From positions 121,696 to 185,695 of the forward strand of contig NZ_JALBCV010000005.1 in assembly GCF_022602565.1 (NCBI RefSeq): a DNA stretch of 64,000 bases. The letters are read 5' to 3'. The stretch is from Rosenbergiella metrosideri. GTDB taxonomy: Bacteria; Pseudomonadota; Gammaproteobacteria; Enterobacterales; Enterobacteriaceae. Positions 20,632 to 30,774 of this stretch are shown piece after piece. A program made the position numbers and the translations under genes. The notes under the pieces are model-generated. The model had not been told where the DNA came from. It did not search any database and saw only the letters and a program-made list of their open reading frames with translations. Every line of letters begins with the position of its first letter. Position 1 is the first letter of the stretch.

Positions 20632-21284
20632 AAGATATGCATCCTTTTCTCTAATTTTTTCAGTAAGAAGCTTAAGCAGAGTGTGACCACTAAATAGAGC
20701 GCGGCGACGGCTGTCCACACTTCTAAGGCCCTAAAGTTACCGGCGATGATCTCTTGCCCTTCTCGGGTCAGTTCTGCCACGCCAATCACAATAAAGAGTG
20801 ATGTATCTTTGATACTAATAATCCATTGGTTACCTAACGCCGGAATCATTCTCCGAAGTGCCAGCGGCATGATGATATGCCATAGTGTCGCGCGGGAGGA
20901 AAGTCCCATGGCTAAGCCTGCTTCTTTAAAGCCTTTATTAATCGAAAGGATAGCGCCACGGGTTATTTCGGCAATATAGGCTCCTGAGTTAATCATAATA
21001 GTCACGACCGCGGCGGTAATGGGTTCAATTCGAATGGGCAGCAACAGTGGCAGGGCGAAATAGATAAACATGACTTGCACCATGATTGGGGTACCGCGGA
21101 TCAACTCGACAAAAATAAGTGAAAGCGTTTTACTGATACGGCCACCTAATGCACGTGCCACTCCGGCAATCAAACCGATAATAAAGCCACCACACAAGCC
21201 CAGCAAAGAGATAAAAAGCGTGAGTTTAAGTCCCTGTAACAATATAGGGAAAGCTTGCCACACGTAGGTAAAATCGAAATTCAT
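20628..21284 (-). CDS. Amino-acid ABC transporter permease (GlnP-like)
   Basis: This is a 218-aa HisM/GlnP-type inner-membrane permease with about five hydrophobic segments. The conserved region that docks the ATPase ([20 protein letters not shown]) is present, as are the GlnP-like stretches [17 protein letters not shown] and [15 protein letters not shown]. It is translationally coupled to the ATPase gene. Confidence 0.9.
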   Translation of the reverse strand: MNFDFTYVWQAFPILLQGLKLTLFISLLGLCGGFIIGLIAGVARALGGRISKTLSLIFVELIRGTPIMVQVMFIYFALPLLLPIRIEPITAAVVTIMINSGAYIAEITRGAILSINKGFKEAGLAMGLSSRATLWHIIMPLALRRMIPALGNQWIISIKDTSLFIVIGVAELTREGQEIIAGNFRALEVWTAVAALYLVVTLCLSFLLKKLEKRMHIL

Positions 21285-21306
21285 AAGCGGTGTCCGTCAA
21301 CAATAC

Positions 21307-21336
21307 AAAAAAGGTTGGCCAGCGAGGCTGGCCAAC
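21307..21336 (-). terminator. Terminator between binding-protein and permease genes
   Basis: On the minus strand the perfect 10-bp stem GTTGGCCAGC/GCTGGCCAAC (3-base loop) is followed by C and six Ts. It lies inside the transporter operon, 4 bp after the binding-protein gene, so it probably limits read-through and keeps the periplasmic binding protein in excess over the membrane subunits. Confidence 0.85.
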
Positions 21337-21340
21337 AAGA

Positions 21341-22093
21341 CTACTTAGGCGCTTTATCGAACCATTTTTTATAAATTTTTGCGTAAGTCCCATCCGCTTT
21401 TAGCGCTGCGAGCGCTTTATTAACCTGCGCGGTATAAGGGCTATTTTTCTGTAAGGCGAAACCATATTGTTGAGGTAGTACGCTATCATTTTGACCGGTA
21501 GCTTTAATTTTCCCATTACCGGAAACCTTGATGTAATACATGACGTTAGGGGAGTCATGAACCACGGCATCGATATTTCCTGCTTGGAGATCTAAATAGG
21601 CGTTATCGATATTTGGGAATTCAACGTAATCCGCTTTCACGTGAGCTTTCATATAGGTCGCCCCGGAGGTTCCCTGTTTCAGTCCCACTTTTTTCCCTGC
21701 TAAATCGCTGAATTTGGTAATACCGGATGCACTGCTTTTAACCGCCATCAGTAAATCTGCATCATAATAAGGCGCACTAAAGTCAACGGCTTGAGCGCGC
21801 ACAGGAGTGATAGTGATCCCTGCCATGGCGACATCTAAATTACGTGACTGAAGGCCGGGAATTAGCCCTGAAAAGTCCATCGGTTGTAATTGGTAATCGA
21901 CGCCCATTTTTTTAGCAATGGCATCCCAAAGGTCGACATCAAAGCCTACATATTTATCAGCTTGTTTAAATTCGAAAGGGACAAATGCGGTATCGACGCC
22001 GACATTGAGGGTCTCCTTCGCTAACACACTGGCACTGAATAATGTTGAAAGTAATGTGAAGCCTACAGTTATTTTCTTGATGGTCGTGAACAT
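21341..22093 (-). CDS. Amino-acid-binding periplasmic protein (GlnH-like)
   Basis: This 250-aa solute-binding protein of family 3 has a Sec signal peptide (about 1-25, ending SASVLA) and then VDTAFVPFEFKQADKYVGFDVDLW. It follows E. coli GlnH nearly residue for residue there, with PMDFSGLIPGL, AGITIT and FPNIDNAYLDL downstream. Glutamine is the likely ligand by this similarity. It is the first gene of the transporter operon, with an AAAGGAAA ribosome site. Confidence 0.9.
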   Translation of the reverse strand: MFTTIKKITVGFTLLSTLFSASVLAKETLNVGVDTAFVPFEFKQADKYVGFDVDLWDAIAKKMGVDYQLQPMDFSGLIPGLQSRNLDVAMAGITITPVRAQAVDFSAPYYDADLLMAVKSSASGITKFSDLAGKKVGLKQGTSGATYMKAHVKADYVEFPNIDNAYLDLQAGNIDAVVHDSPNVMYYIKVSGNGKIKATGQNDSVLPQQYGFALQKNSPYTAQVNKALAALKADGTYAKIYKKWFDKAPK

Positions 22094-22466
22094 GTTTATT
22101 TCCTTTAAGGTGTTAACGAAAGCTAACCTTTTAAAGCAAAAACTATGCCAAAGTAAGAAAATAGTATGGAAGTCACGGTAAATATAAAGAAATACCCTTT
22201 ACAGCTAGATCTGGCGAGAGGAGCGGTATTTAGCACTATTTATTCACCTACTAGCGCCCTAAATAGGGGAAGAAGAGTCGCTGAGTGGTGCTTTTTTCAT
22301 CCAAGGAAAACACCGCTAATCGAAGGTCACGTCATAGTGGTGCAGACCCTGAATACCGTTTCATGATTGTAGGGCAAGTGATGGTTAACACAGGCGAGCG
22401 TTAAGCGGAACGCTACCTGCTACAGATATGTTATGCGGTAACGCCCTACGCCTTATAAACGCCAAG
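22094..22466. other. 373-bp intergenic region between the transporter and the RpiR regulator
   Basis: No convincing gene is present. The part next to the binding-protein gene must hold its promoter but no strong hexamer pair stands out. Small dyads occur, including AGCGTT-N6-AACGCT near 22402-22419, and GTAGGGC (22370) with GCCCTAC (22443), which could be regulator or terminator structures. Confidence 0.3.
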
Positions 22467-23318
22467 TTAGCGATTAGCAATATAGCTTCCTGACTCAAAC
22501 AGATACTTTTCAGACTTCTCAATACTTTGTACGGCAGGTTCGCCATGTTTGGCGACTAAACTTGCGAGCAATGCCTCGGCAATGGCCATACCTGAAACAA
22601 CAGAGGGGAAAAACGATGCACTGTCGATCGAAAAGAGAAGCGTACAGTCGGCCACTTGCGCCAACGGCGAGGAGGGAGAGTCTGTGATGGCGACAATTTT
22701 TGCTCCCACCTGCTGAGCGGTCTCTAGGATCTGTAGGGTTTCGCGTGAATAAGGTGAGAAACTCACCAGTAACACACTATCTTGATCGGTCAATTCACGG
22801 GTAAAGATTTGCTGGCTGTTTGCAAGGTTATCGATCAAGGTTACTCGTTGTTGAAAGAGTCGATAAACATAATAAATTGACCAGGCAATCGAGAAACTTG
22901 CGCGAAAACCGCAGACATAAACTTGCTGAGCATCGTCCAACAAATCCACCGCGCGCTGCAAAGAGTCTTGATTCAACGATTGCGTATCTTCGAGCGAATT
23001 GCTCAAGGTCGAGAATACCGCGTCATACGCTGACTCTTGTTGCAAGTTTTGCTGTAAGCGTACCGCTCGGCTTGCGTAGCTGCTACGTGTTAATTTCAAC
23101 GAATAGATAAATTCTGCTTTTAAGGCTTCCCATCCCTCATAACCGAGTTTTTTAGCTAATCGCGAAAGTGTAGCAGGTTTAAGATCGGCATTGTGCGCAA
23201 TGGTCCGCATTGAGATCAACGCGACATCATTGATATTTTCCAAAACAAAAGCCGCCGCACGTTGCAGTTCAGGTGTTAGGGTAGGGTAATGATCAATGAT
23301 GAGTTTGCGAAGGTCCAT
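22467..23318 (-). CDS. MurR/RpiR-family transcriptional regulator
   Basis: The 283-aa product has an N-terminal HTH of the RpiR type (about 1-77, including DLKPATLSRLAKKLGYEGW). A SIS sugar-isomerase domain follows (about 125-255; VYVCGFRASFSIAWSIYY and DSVLLVSFSPYSRETLQI). SIS domains usually sense phosphosugars, although some RpiR regulators lie beside amino-acid transporters as here. The gene lies directly upstream of the GlnHPQ-like operon on the same strand, so it may regulate that operon; the effector is unknown. Confidence 0.85.
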   Translation of the reverse strand: MDLRKLIIDHYPTLTPELQRAAAFVLENINDVALISMRTIAHNADLKPATLSRLAKKLGYEGWEALKAEFIYSLKLTRSSYASRAVRLQQNLQQESAYDAVFSTLSNSLEDTQSLNQDSLQRAVDLLDDAQQVYVCGFRASFSIAWSIYYVYRLFQQRVTLIDNLANSQQIFTRELTDQDSVLLVSFSPYSRETLQILETAQQVGAKIVAITDSPSSPLAQVADCTLLFSIDSASFFPSVVSGMAIAEALLASLVAKHGEPAVQSIEKSEKYLFESGSYIANR

Positions 23319-23347
23319 AGATAAGCCTCGGTAGAATCGCGGTCGAG

Positions 23348-23375
23348 CAAAGAAAAGCCGGGACGATGCCCGGCT
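23348..23375 (-). terminator. valS intrinsic terminator
   Basis: On the minus strand the stem AGCCGGG-CATCGT-CCCGGCT is followed by TTTCTTTG, 20 bp after valS. Confidence 0.85.
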
Positions 23376-23395
23376 ATTTATTTATAAATTATTGA

Positions 23396-26251
23396 TTAGA
23401 GTGCGGCAATGACGCCCTGTTGCTCAATAATTTTTGCTTTAGAGTGTTCTAAGTCGGCAAGACGTTCGCGCTCTTTGGCCACAACGGCTTCTGGCGCTCG
23501 CGCGACAAACCCTTCGTTACCCAGCTTAGTCGCGATTTTTTCAATCTCGATATCGACCTTACCTAACTCTTTCGCCAGACGCTCTAACTCAACATCTTTG
23601 TTGATCAAGCCCGCCATCGGGATAAGGAGCTCAGCACCGTCGACCAGTTTAGTGACCGAGACGGGAGCTTTCTCTTCTGCGGTAAGTAGAGTGATGGTTT
23701 CCAGCTTCGCGAGACGCTTCAGGAAGGTCAAGTTTGCCGAGACACGACGCTCGACTTCCGAGGTCGCACCACGCAGTGATAACTCCAGAGGCTTGCTCGG
23801 CGAGATATTCATTTCAGCACGGATATTACGTACCGCAATGATCGCTTGCTTGATCCACTCAATATCACTCTGCGCCTGTGCATCTTCTTTCTCTGCCGCC
23901 CATTCTGGGAAGGCTTGCAGCATTAGCGTATCGTCGGTAATCCCTTTCAACACTTTGACGCGCTGCCAGATGGTCTCTGTGATAAATGGAATAATCGGGT
24001 GCGCCAAGCGTAATAATGCTTCCAGTACGGTCACTAGGGTGTTACGAGTACCGCGCAGTTCCGCTTCACTGCCATTGTTCATGACAGGTTTGGTTAATTC
24101 TAAATACCAGTCACAGAATTGGTTCCAAGTGAAATCGTACAGCAAGTTAGCGGCGATATCGAAACGATAAGTATCTAAGGCTTCGCGGTAAGCTTTTACC
24201 GTACGGTTGAACTCACTGCGGATCCAGCGATCGGCAAGAGAGAGCACCTGTTCGCCGCCTTGGAAACCACAATCTTGCTCTTCGGTGTTCATCAGTACAA
24301 AGCGGCTGGCATTCCATAACTTATTACAGAAGTTACGGTAGCCTTCGAGTCGTTTCATATCCCAGTTGATGTCGCGACCGGTCGAAGCGAGTGCCGCTAA
24401 GGTAAAGCGCAGAGCATCCGTTCCTGAAGGTTCAATACCATTCGGGAATTGCTTTTCAGTACGTTTACGGATTTTCTCAGCCAGTTGTGGCTGCATCATA
24501 TTGCCGGTACGCTTCTCAAGCAGTGCTTCTAAGGAAATCCCGTCCACCATATCTAAAGGATCGATAACATTCCCTTTAGACTTCGACATTTTTTGCCCTT
24601 CTTCATCACGGATAAGGCCAGTCATGTAGACAGTTTTGAAGGGAACTTGTGGCTTACCTTGCTCATCTTTCATGAAATGCATTGTCAGCATGATCATGCG
24701 AGCAATCCAGAAGAAGATGATATCAAAGCCACTGACGATGACGTTGGTCGGGTGGAACGTACGCAGTGCGTCGGTATTTTCTGGCCAGCCTAGTGTTGAG
24801 AAGGTCCACAGTCCAGAAGAGAACCAGGTATCGAGAACGTCTTCGTCTTGGTTTAGGACAACAGTATCGGCAAGGTTATGCTCGCGGCGAACTTCTTCTT
24901 CAGTGCGTCCGACATAGACTTGGCCATTTTCGTCGTACCACGCAGGGATACGGTGTCCCCACCATAGTTGACGTGAAATACACCAGTCTTGAATATCGCG
25001 CATCCATGAGTAGTACATATTTTCGTACTGCTTAGGGACGAACTGGATATCGCCATTTTCAACCGCTTCTACCGCAACTTTAGCCAGCGGTGCTGTACGG
25101 ACATACCATTGGTCAGTCAGCATTGGTTCAATAACGACGCCACCCCGGTCACCGTAAGGAACGGTTAAGTCGTGTGGCTTAATTTCTTCTAATAACCCTA
25201 ACTCTTCTACTGCCGCAACGATGGCTTTACGCGCAGCGAAACGCTCTAGTCCCGCAAAGGCGGCAGGCATTTCACTTGAGTAGGCATCAGACTCTTCACC
25301 GTTAGTATCGAACACTTGTGCCTGTTGGCGAATATCGCCATCAAAAGTCAAGATATTGATCATTGGCAGTTTATGACGGCGTCCAACTTCATAGTCATTG
25401 AAGTCATGCGCTGGCGTGATTTTTACGCAACCGGTGCCTTTGGTCATGTCTGCGTGCTCATCCCCAAGAATAGGGATGCGACGGTTGATCAGAGGCAGGA
25501 TCAGTTCTTTGCCAATTAAGTCAGCATAGCGAGGATCTTCAGGGTTAACCGCAACACCAGTATCCCCTAGTAGGGTTTCAGGGCGGGTCGTGGCGACGAT
25601 GATATAATCTTTACCGTCAGCCGTCTTAACGCCATCAGCAAGCGGATAGCGGATGTGCCACATCGATCCTTTCGACTCACGGTTTTCGACTTCCAGATCG
25701 GAAATCGCGGTACGCAGTTTAGGATCCCAGTTAACGAGGCGCTTACCGCGGTAGATCAGGTTCTCGTTGTATAAGCGGACAAAGACTTCTTTTACTGCAT
25801 TGGAAAGCCCATCATCCATGGTGAAGCGTTCACGTTCCCAATCAACAGAGTTACCGAGACGGCGCATCTGATTGGTAATGTTGCCTCCTGATTCCGCTTT
25901 CCATTGCCAAATTTTATCAATGAATGCATCACGGCCATAATCTTGGCGGGTTTTACCCTCTTCCGCAGCGATCTTGCGCTCAACAACCATCTGAGTGGCG
26001 ATACCAGCATGGTCAGTACCTGCTTGCCATAGGGTATTTTTGCCTTGCATGCGTTGGTAACGCACCAAGGTATCCATGATGGTCTGTTGGAAAGCATGTC
26101 CCATATGTAAGCTGCCGGTAACATTCGGCGGTGGGATCATGATGCAGTAGCTCTCTTTACTTAGATCGCCATGTGGTTTGAAGTAGCCTTGCTTTTCCCA
26201 GTGCTCATAAAGCGGCTGTTCGATCTCTTGCGGGTTATATGTTTTTTCCAT
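23396..26251 (-). CDS. valS: Valyl-tRNA synthetase
   Basis: ValS is a class I aminoacyl-tRNA synthetase that charges tRNA-Val and edits threonyl-tRNA-Val. The 951-aa product equals the E. coli length. The HIGH motif appears as [12 protein letters not shown] (about 42-53), the KMSKS loop as [14 protein letters not shown] (about 553), and the CP1 editing domain lies between (about 190-340). A C-terminal coiled coil (about 880-951) completes it. It starts 5 bp after holC, so the two form one unit. Confidence 0.97.
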   Translation of the reverse strand: MEKTYNPQEIEQPLYEHWEKQGYFKPHGDLSKESYCIMIPPPNVTGSLHMGHAFQQTIMDTLVRYQRMQGKNTLWQAGTDHAGIATQMVVERKIAAEEGKTRQDYGRDAFIDKIWQWKAESGGNITNQMRRLGNSVDWERERFTMDDGLSNAVKEVFVRLYNENLIYRGKRLVNWDPKLRTAISDLEVENRESKGSMWHIRYPLADGVKTADGKDYIIVATTRPETLLGDTGVAVNPEDPRYADLIGKELILPLINRRIPILGDEHADMTKGTGCVKITPAHDFNDYEVGRRHKLPMINILTFDGDIRQQAQVFDTNGEESDAYSSEMPAAFAGLERFAARKAIVAAVEELGLLEEIKPHDLTVPYGDRGGVVIEPMLTDQWYVRTAPLAKVAVEAVENGDIQFVPKQYENMYYSWMRDIQDWCISRQLWWGHRIPAWYDENGQVYVGRTEEEVRREHNLADTVVLNQDEDVLDTWFSSGLWTFSTLGWPENTDALRTFHPTNVIVSGFDIIFFWIARMIMLTMHFMKDEQGKPQVPFKTVYMTGLIRDEEGQKMSKSKGNVIDPLDMVDGISLEALLEKRTGNMMQPQLAEKIRKRTEKQFPNGIEPSGTDALRFTLAALASTGRDINWDMKRLEGYRNFCNKLWNASRFVLMNTEEQDCGFQGGEQVLSLADRWIRSEFNRTVKAYREALDTYRFDIAANLLYDFTWNQFCDWYLELTKPVMNNGSEAELRGTRNTLVTVLEALLRLAHPIIPFITETIWQRVKVLKGITDDTLMLQAFPEWAAEKEDAQAQSDIEWIKQAIIAVRNIRAEMNISPSKPLELSLRGATSEVERRVSANLTFLKRLAKLETITLLTAEEKAPVSVTKLVDGAELLIPMAGLINKDVELERLAKELGKVDIEIEKIATKLGNEGFVARAPEAVVAKERERLADLEHSKAKIIEQQGVIAAL

Positions 26252-26256
26252 AGGAA

Positions 26257-26706
26257 TTATGCCGATGCTGCCGTTACAGTATTCAATTGAAATCCAGCAC
26301 TGCGATACGCTTTATAACGATCACGGGCCAGTTGTTTTAAGTTATTATCTTCAGGGACGAAGTCTACCACTTCATAGAATCCCGTAGCAAAGTCTGCGAA
26401 GTGGGGAAGTAAACTAATCAGTAGGTCACGTGCGCTGCTTCCACGCTTCTGTGGCCAGGCCAGTTCGACCGGCGCACCTTGTCGAGGTCCTTCACCTGCT
26501 AAATTATGCGGAACGAAAGCGTCGGCGGGACGTTGCCAGAGTGCTTCATCCAGTCGTAATGCTTGCGCTTCGTCATGACAGGCAATAAGGATACGTTTAC
26601 CTTCACGCCAAAAGTGCGCGGCGAGGTCGCAGGCCGCGATTTCAGCTGCGCTAAGCGGCTGATCAGCAGCGTCTGCAGGAAGCAGGTAAAACGTCGCATT
26701 TTTCAT
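26257..26706 (-). CDS. holC: DNA polymerase III chi subunit
   Basis: Chi (HolC) pairs with psi (HolD), links the clamp loader to single-strand-binding protein and stabilises the replisome on SSB-coated DNA. The 149-aa product matches E. coli HolC ([10 protein letters not shown] at the start, [31 protein letters not shown]). It lies between pepA and valS, as in other enterics. Confidence 0.95.
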   Translation of the reverse strand: MKNATFYLLPADAADQPLSAAEIAACDLAAHFWREGKRILIACHDEAQALRLDEALWQRPADAFVPHNLAGEGPRQGAPVELAWPQKRGSSARDLLISLLPHFADFATGFYEVVDFVPEDNNLKQLARDRYKAYRSAGFQLNTVTAASA

Positions 26707-26727
26707 GTTAGCCTGTAAACCCTAAGA

Positions 26728-26758
26728 ATAAGGAAAGGAACCCAATGAAGGGCTCCTT
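26728..26758 (-). terminator. Candidate terminator between pepA and holC
   Basis: On the minus strand AAGGAGCCC pairs with GGGTTCCTT (one mismatch), followed by TCCTTATT. It is likely partial, since holC-valS has little room for its own promoter. Confidence 0.45.
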
Positions 26759-26774
26759 AGTGTTGTGGGGGCGA

Positions 26775-28286
26775 TTACTCTTCTGGGGTCAACCCTGCGC
26801 GATTCAGCAAGAACTGAGAAAGAAGCGGAACCGGTCGCCCGGTCGCGCCTTTCGCTTTACCTGAACGCCATGCCGTACCCGCAATGTCCAGGTGCGCCCA
26901 ATTATATTTACGGGTGAAGCGCGACAGATAACAGCCCGCGGTAATTGCGCCGCCAGCTCGCCCACCAATATTCGCGATATCGGCGAAATTAGATTCAAGC
27001 TGTTCTTGATACTCATCGGCCAAGGGTAAACGCCACGCGCGGTCGCCGGCTTGTTCCGAGGCGCTGACTAACTCATGTGCCAGTGGGTTATGGTTAGAGA
27101 GTAAACCACTGATATGATGGCCCAGAGCGACGACGCACGCGCCGGTTAAGGTCGCAACATCAATAACCAGTTCGGGATCGAAACGTTCGACGTAGGTGAG
27201 GGCATCACAGAGTACTAAACGGCCTTCAGCATCGGTGTTCAACACCTCCACGGTTTGGCCAGACATAGTGGTGAGGATATCTCCCGGGCGCAGTGAACGT
27301 CCGTCAGGCATGTTTTCACATCCTGCCAGAATCCCCACTACGTTTAGAGGAAGTTTGAGCTCAGCGACCATGCGCATTACGCCATAAACTGTTGCCGCGC
27401 CACACATGTCGTATTTCATTTCGTCCATGGCTTCGCCAGGCTTGATAGAGATACCGCCGGAGTCAAAGGTTAATCCTTTGCCGACTAATACAATAGGGCG
27501 GCTATCTGCGTCTGGGTGGCCTTTATACTCAATGACCGACATTAAGGATTCAAAATGCGATCCCGCACCAACGGCCAAGTAGGCATTCATGCCTAGCTCT
27601 TTCATCTGCTGTTCGCCAATCACCCGGGTAGTAATGTGGGTGCTATTTGCGTCCGCCAATTGACGGGCTTGCGAGGCAAGATAGGCCGGGTTACAGATAT
27701 TGGGTGGCATATTGCCGAGATCTTTCGCAGCTTGTACACCGGCAGCAATTGCCAATCCATGCTGGATGGCACGCTCGCCACTGGTTAACTCACGGCGAGT
27801 CGGCACGTTAAACACCAGTTTACGCAGTGGTCGACGTGGCTCGATACGGTTACTTTTTAGCTGGTCAAAGGAGTAAAGTGATTCTTTTGCCGTCTCGACT
27901 GCTTGGCGGACTTTCCAGTAATTATTCCGGCCTTTAACATGCAGTTCGGTTAAGAAGCACACGGCTTCCATTGAGCCGGTTTCATTCAACGTGCTAATAG
28001 TTTTTTGAATAATTTGCTTGTATTGACGCTCGTCAAGTTCACGTTCTTTACCGCAACCGATCAATAAGATGCGTTCGGAAAGTACATTTGGAACGTGATG
28101 AAGTAGCAGCGTTTGACCGACTTTGCCTTCTAGCTCGCCGCGACGCAGTAGGGCGCTGATGTATCCGTCGCTGATTTTATCCAGTTGTTCCGCGATCGGG
28201 GATAATCGACGAGGTTCGAATACCCCAACGACGATGCAGGCACTACGTTGTTTTTCTGGGCTACCGCTTTTTACACTGAACTCCAT
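26775..28286 (-). CDS. pepA: Cytosol (leucyl) aminopeptidase A
   Basis: PepA is a hexameric M17 metallo-aminopeptidase and also a DNA-binding accessory factor in Xer recombination and carAB control. The 503-aa length equals E. coli PepA. The M17 signature [10 protein letters not shown] (about 350) and the metal ligands around [16 protein letters not shown] (about 268-283) are present. It is divergent from lptF across a 263-bp gap. Confidence 0.96.
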   Translation of the reverse strand: MEFSVKSGSPEKQRSACIVVGVFEPRRLSPIAEQLDKISDGYISALLRRGELEGKVGQTLLLHHVPNVLSERILLIGCGKERELDERQYKQIIQKTISTLNETGSMEAVCFLTELHVKGRNNYWKVRQAVETAKESLYSFDQLKSNRIEPRRPLRKLVFNVPTRRELTSGERAIQHGLAIAAGVQAAKDLGNMPPNICNPAYLASQARQLADANSTHITTRVIGEQQMKELGMNAYLAVGAGSHFESLMSVIEYKGHPDADSRPIVLVGKGLTFDSGGISIKPGEAMDEMKYDMCGAATVYGVMRMVAELKLPLNVVGILAGCENMPDGRSLRPGDILTTMSGQTVEVLNTDAEGRLVLCDALTYVERFDPELVIDVATLTGACVVALGHHISGLLSNHNPLAHELVSASEQAGDRAWRLPLADEYQEQLESNFADIANIGGRAGGAITAGCYLSRFTRKYNWAHLDIAGTAWRSGKAKGATGRPVPLLSQFLLNRAGLTPEE

Positions 28287-28327
28287 GTATTCTCCTGAAT
28301 CTTAAAGACAACGACCTTGACACTTAA

Positions 28328-28357
28328 TTAACATACATAACGGCTTAAGTGTATAAT
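28328..28357 (+). promoter_or_regulatory. Candidate lptFG promoter
   Basis: TTAACA (28328-28333) and TATAAT (28352-28357) are 18 bp apart in the pepA-lptF divergent region. The transcript would carry a leader of roughly 185 nt before lptF. Confidence 0.6.
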
Positions 28358-28549
28358 GACCGTCAATACTCAACTTTATGCTATTGTCGTTTATATTGAA
28401 GGGTGATTGAGCAAAAGCCCTCACCACTCATGCATAGGGTATATGATACACTGTAACAGCAAAAATGTGTTGATGAAGAAAACCAGCAAATAAGCGTTGA
28501 AATTATCGACTTTCCTGCAAAAAGACAAGTTTTCACAGGCGTATTTAGC

Positions 28550-29650
28550 GTGATAATAATCAGATATTTGGTTCGTGAGACGCTTAAGAGTCAACTAGCG
28601 ATTCTCTTTATCCTGTTACTAATCTTCTTTTGTCAGAAGTTAGTACGTATTTTAGGGGCTGCCGTCGACGGTGATACCCCTGCAAACTTGATTCTAACGC
28701 TTTTAGGTTTGGGTGTGCCAGAAATGGCGCAGCTCATTCTACCGTTAAGCCTTTTCCTTGCCATCTTAATGACCTTAGGCAAATTATACACGGACAGTGA
28801 AATCGCCGTGATGCACGCCTGTGGGTTAGGAAAGAGCGTGTTGGTGAAAGCGGCACTGGTCTTGATACTGATTACGTCGGCGGTTGCCGCAGTGAACGTG
28901 ATTTGGGCTGGTCCTTGGTCGGCGCGTTATCAAGATCAAATTATGCAGAATGCGCAAGCTAACCCAGGAAGCGCGGCGTTGGCGGCAGGGCAATTCCGCC
29001 CCTCCAGTGATGGGAGCTTCGTGCTATTTATCGATAATGCACGAGGTAACCATTTTAGCGATGTGTTCTTGGCGCAACTGCATCCGCGTAACAATACTCG
29101 CCCTTCAGTCGTGGTGGCTGACCGCGGTCATATGTCGCAGCAAAAAGACGGTAGCCAAGTTATCACACTCGATAACGGTACTCGTTTCGAAGGTACCGCC
29201 ATGCTGCGCGATTTTAGAATTACGGACTTTACGCAATATCGTGCTTACGTGGGTTACAAAGAGTCGGTACTCGATCCTAATGATGCCGATGAAGCCACTT
29301 TTACCACCCTATGGCACAGTAATACGCCGCAGTTCAGATCTGAATTACATTGGCGTTTAACGTTAATCTTCTCGGTATTAGCCATGGCATTAATGGTTGT
29401 ACCGCTTAGCGAAGTGAATCCTCGGCAAGGCCGAGTTCTCTCCATGTTACCGGCGATTTTCCTCTACCTGATTTTCTTCCTGATTCAGAGCTCGTTTAGA
29501 ACCAATGCGAGTAAAGGAAGGTTAGATCCAGCGGTATGGATGTGGAGTGTGAATATTCTCTATCTGGGCTTAGCGGTAGTCTTAAACGCATGGGATACCT
29601 TACCTGTCCGTCGGCTACGCGCGAAGATTAGCCGCAAAGGAGTCGCGTAA
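28550..29650 (+). CDS. lptF: LPS export permease LptF
   Basis: LptF pairs with LptG in the LptB2FG ABC transporter, which extracts lipopolysaccharide from the inner membrane and passes it to LptC/A. The 366-aa product equals E. coli LptF. It has N-terminal transmembrane segments (from about 13 to 120), a periplasmic beta-jellyroll (about 130-265) and three C-terminal segments (about 270-355). The start is GTG 28550, as in E. coli. Its stop overlaps the lptG start by one base (TAATG). Confidence 0.95.
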   Translation: MIIIRYLVRETLKSQLAILFILLLIFFCQKLVRILGAAVDGDTPANLILTLLGLGVPEMAQLILPLSLFLAILMTLGKLYTDSEIAVMHACGLGKSVLVKAALVLILITSAVAAVNVIWAGPWSARYQDQIMQNAQANPGSAALAAGQFRPSSDGSFVLFIDNARGNHFSDVFLAQLHPRNNTRPSVVVADRGHMSQQKDGSQVITLDNGTRFEGTAMLRDFRITDFTQYRAYVGYKESVLDPNDADEATFTTLWHSNTPQFRSELHWRLTLIFSVLAMALMVVPLSEVNPRQGRVLSMLPAIFLYLIFFLIQSSFRTNASKGRLDPAVWMWSVNILYLGLAVVLNAWDTLPVRRLRAKISRKGVA

Positions 29651-30726
29651 TGTTTGGCGTATTAGACCGCTATATTGGTAAAACCATCTTTAATACCATC
29701 ATGACGACACTGTTTTTACTCGTGTCGTTATCCGGCATTATTAAATTCGTTGAGCAGTTAAGAAAAACGGGGAAGGGGGCTTACAGCGTCTGGGATGCGG
29801 GTTACTTTACGATTCTCAGCGTACCGACTGACTTAGAGCTATTTTTTCCGATGGCAGCATTACTCGGGGCGTTGTTAGGCCTTGGTAACTTAGCCCAGCG
29901 CAGTGAGCTTGTTGTGATGCAAGCGGCAGGATTTACGCGTTTACAAGTTGCGGCATCGGTGATGAAAACCGCTATCCCCTTAGTCTTTTTATCAATGGCT
30001 ATTGGTGAGTTCTTAGCCCCGGCAGGCGACCAACTGGCGCACAATTACCGTTCAGAACAGATCGATGGTAGTTCGCTCCTCGCGGCCCAAGGTGGTTTAT
30101 GGGCGAAGGATGGTAATGACTTTATTTTTATTCAAAAATTACAAGATGAGCGCCATTTAAATGGCGTGACAGTCTACCATTTTAACGATCAACGTCGACT
30201 TGAGAGCGTACGTTATGCGGCCAGTGCTCAGTGGGATAAGCATCGTAAAGAGTGGAATTTGTCGCAAATCGATGAGTCGAACCTCTCAAATCCCGAGCAA
30301 ATCACAGGGAGCCAGCAAGTCAGTAGTATTTGGAAAACCGCGCTTACCCCGGATAAGTTACAGGTTGTCGCGCTCGATCCGGACTCGCTCTCCATTCGTG
30401 GATTACACGATTACATTCAATACCTCGATCAGACCGGACAGAAGTCAGATATCTATCGTCTGAATATGTGGAGTAAGATTGTCCAACCCCTATCGGTTGC
30501 CGTAATGATGCTGATGGCGCTGTCCTTTATCTTCGGGCCGTTACGCAGTGTCTCGATGGGCCAGCGAGTGGTTACCGGCATAAGCTTTGGTTTTGTCTTC
30601 TATGTATTGGATAAAATCTTTGGCCAGTTAAGCTTAGTGAAAGGCTTACCGCCGGTGCTTGGCGCGATTGTACCGAGTGCCGTTTTTCTCGCCTTAAGCC
30701 TAGTGTTACTGATTAAACGGAAATAG
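29650..30726 (+). CDS. lptG: LPS export permease LptG
   Basis: LptG is the partner of LptF with the same topology: membrane helices at about 12-125, a periplasmic jellyroll at about 130-265, and helices at about 275-355. At 358 aa it is full length, with family stretches such as LGNLAQRSELVVMQAAG in the coupling region. It is translationally coupled to lptF. Confidence 0.95.
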   Translation: MFGVLDRYIGKTIFNTIMTTLFLLVSLSGIIKFVEQLRKTGKGAYSVWDAGYFTILSVPTDLELFFPMAALLGALLGLGNLAQRSELVVMQAAGFTRLQVAASVMKTAIPLVFLSMAIGEFLAPAGDQLAHNYRSEQIDGSSLLAAQGGLWAKDGNDFIFIQKLQDERHLNGVTVYHFNDQRRLESVRYAASAQWDKHRKEWNLSQIDESNLSNPEQITGSQQVSSIWKTALTPDKLQVVALDPDSLSIRGLHDYIQYLDQTGQKSDIYRLNMWSKIVQPLSVAVMMLMALSFIFGPLRSVSMGQRVVTGISFGFVFYVLDKIFGQLSLVKGLPPVLGAIVPSAVFLALSLVLLIKRK

Positions 30727-30729
30727 AAA

Positions 30730-30756
30730 AAAAGCCCCGTGATAACGGGGCTTTTT
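30730..30756 (+). terminator. lptFG intrinsic terminator
   Basis: The stem AAAGCCCCGT-GATA-ACGGGGCTTT runs into a T tract, 5 bp after lptG. A matching A tract on the other side could also stop transcription from yjiN on the opposite strand. Confidence 0.92.
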
Positions 30757-30774
30757 AGATTAGGGGATAAGCCG

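Noticed and set aside
22166..22366. 66-codon frame between the transporter and RpiR genes
   Set aside because: Starts opposite the probable promoter of the binding-protein gene, without a ribosome site or recognisable motif.
23409..24170. 253-codon open frame antisense to valS
   Set aside because: It lies wholly opposite the conserved valS gene, has a Ser/Arg-rich shadow composition and no ribosome site or family resemblance.
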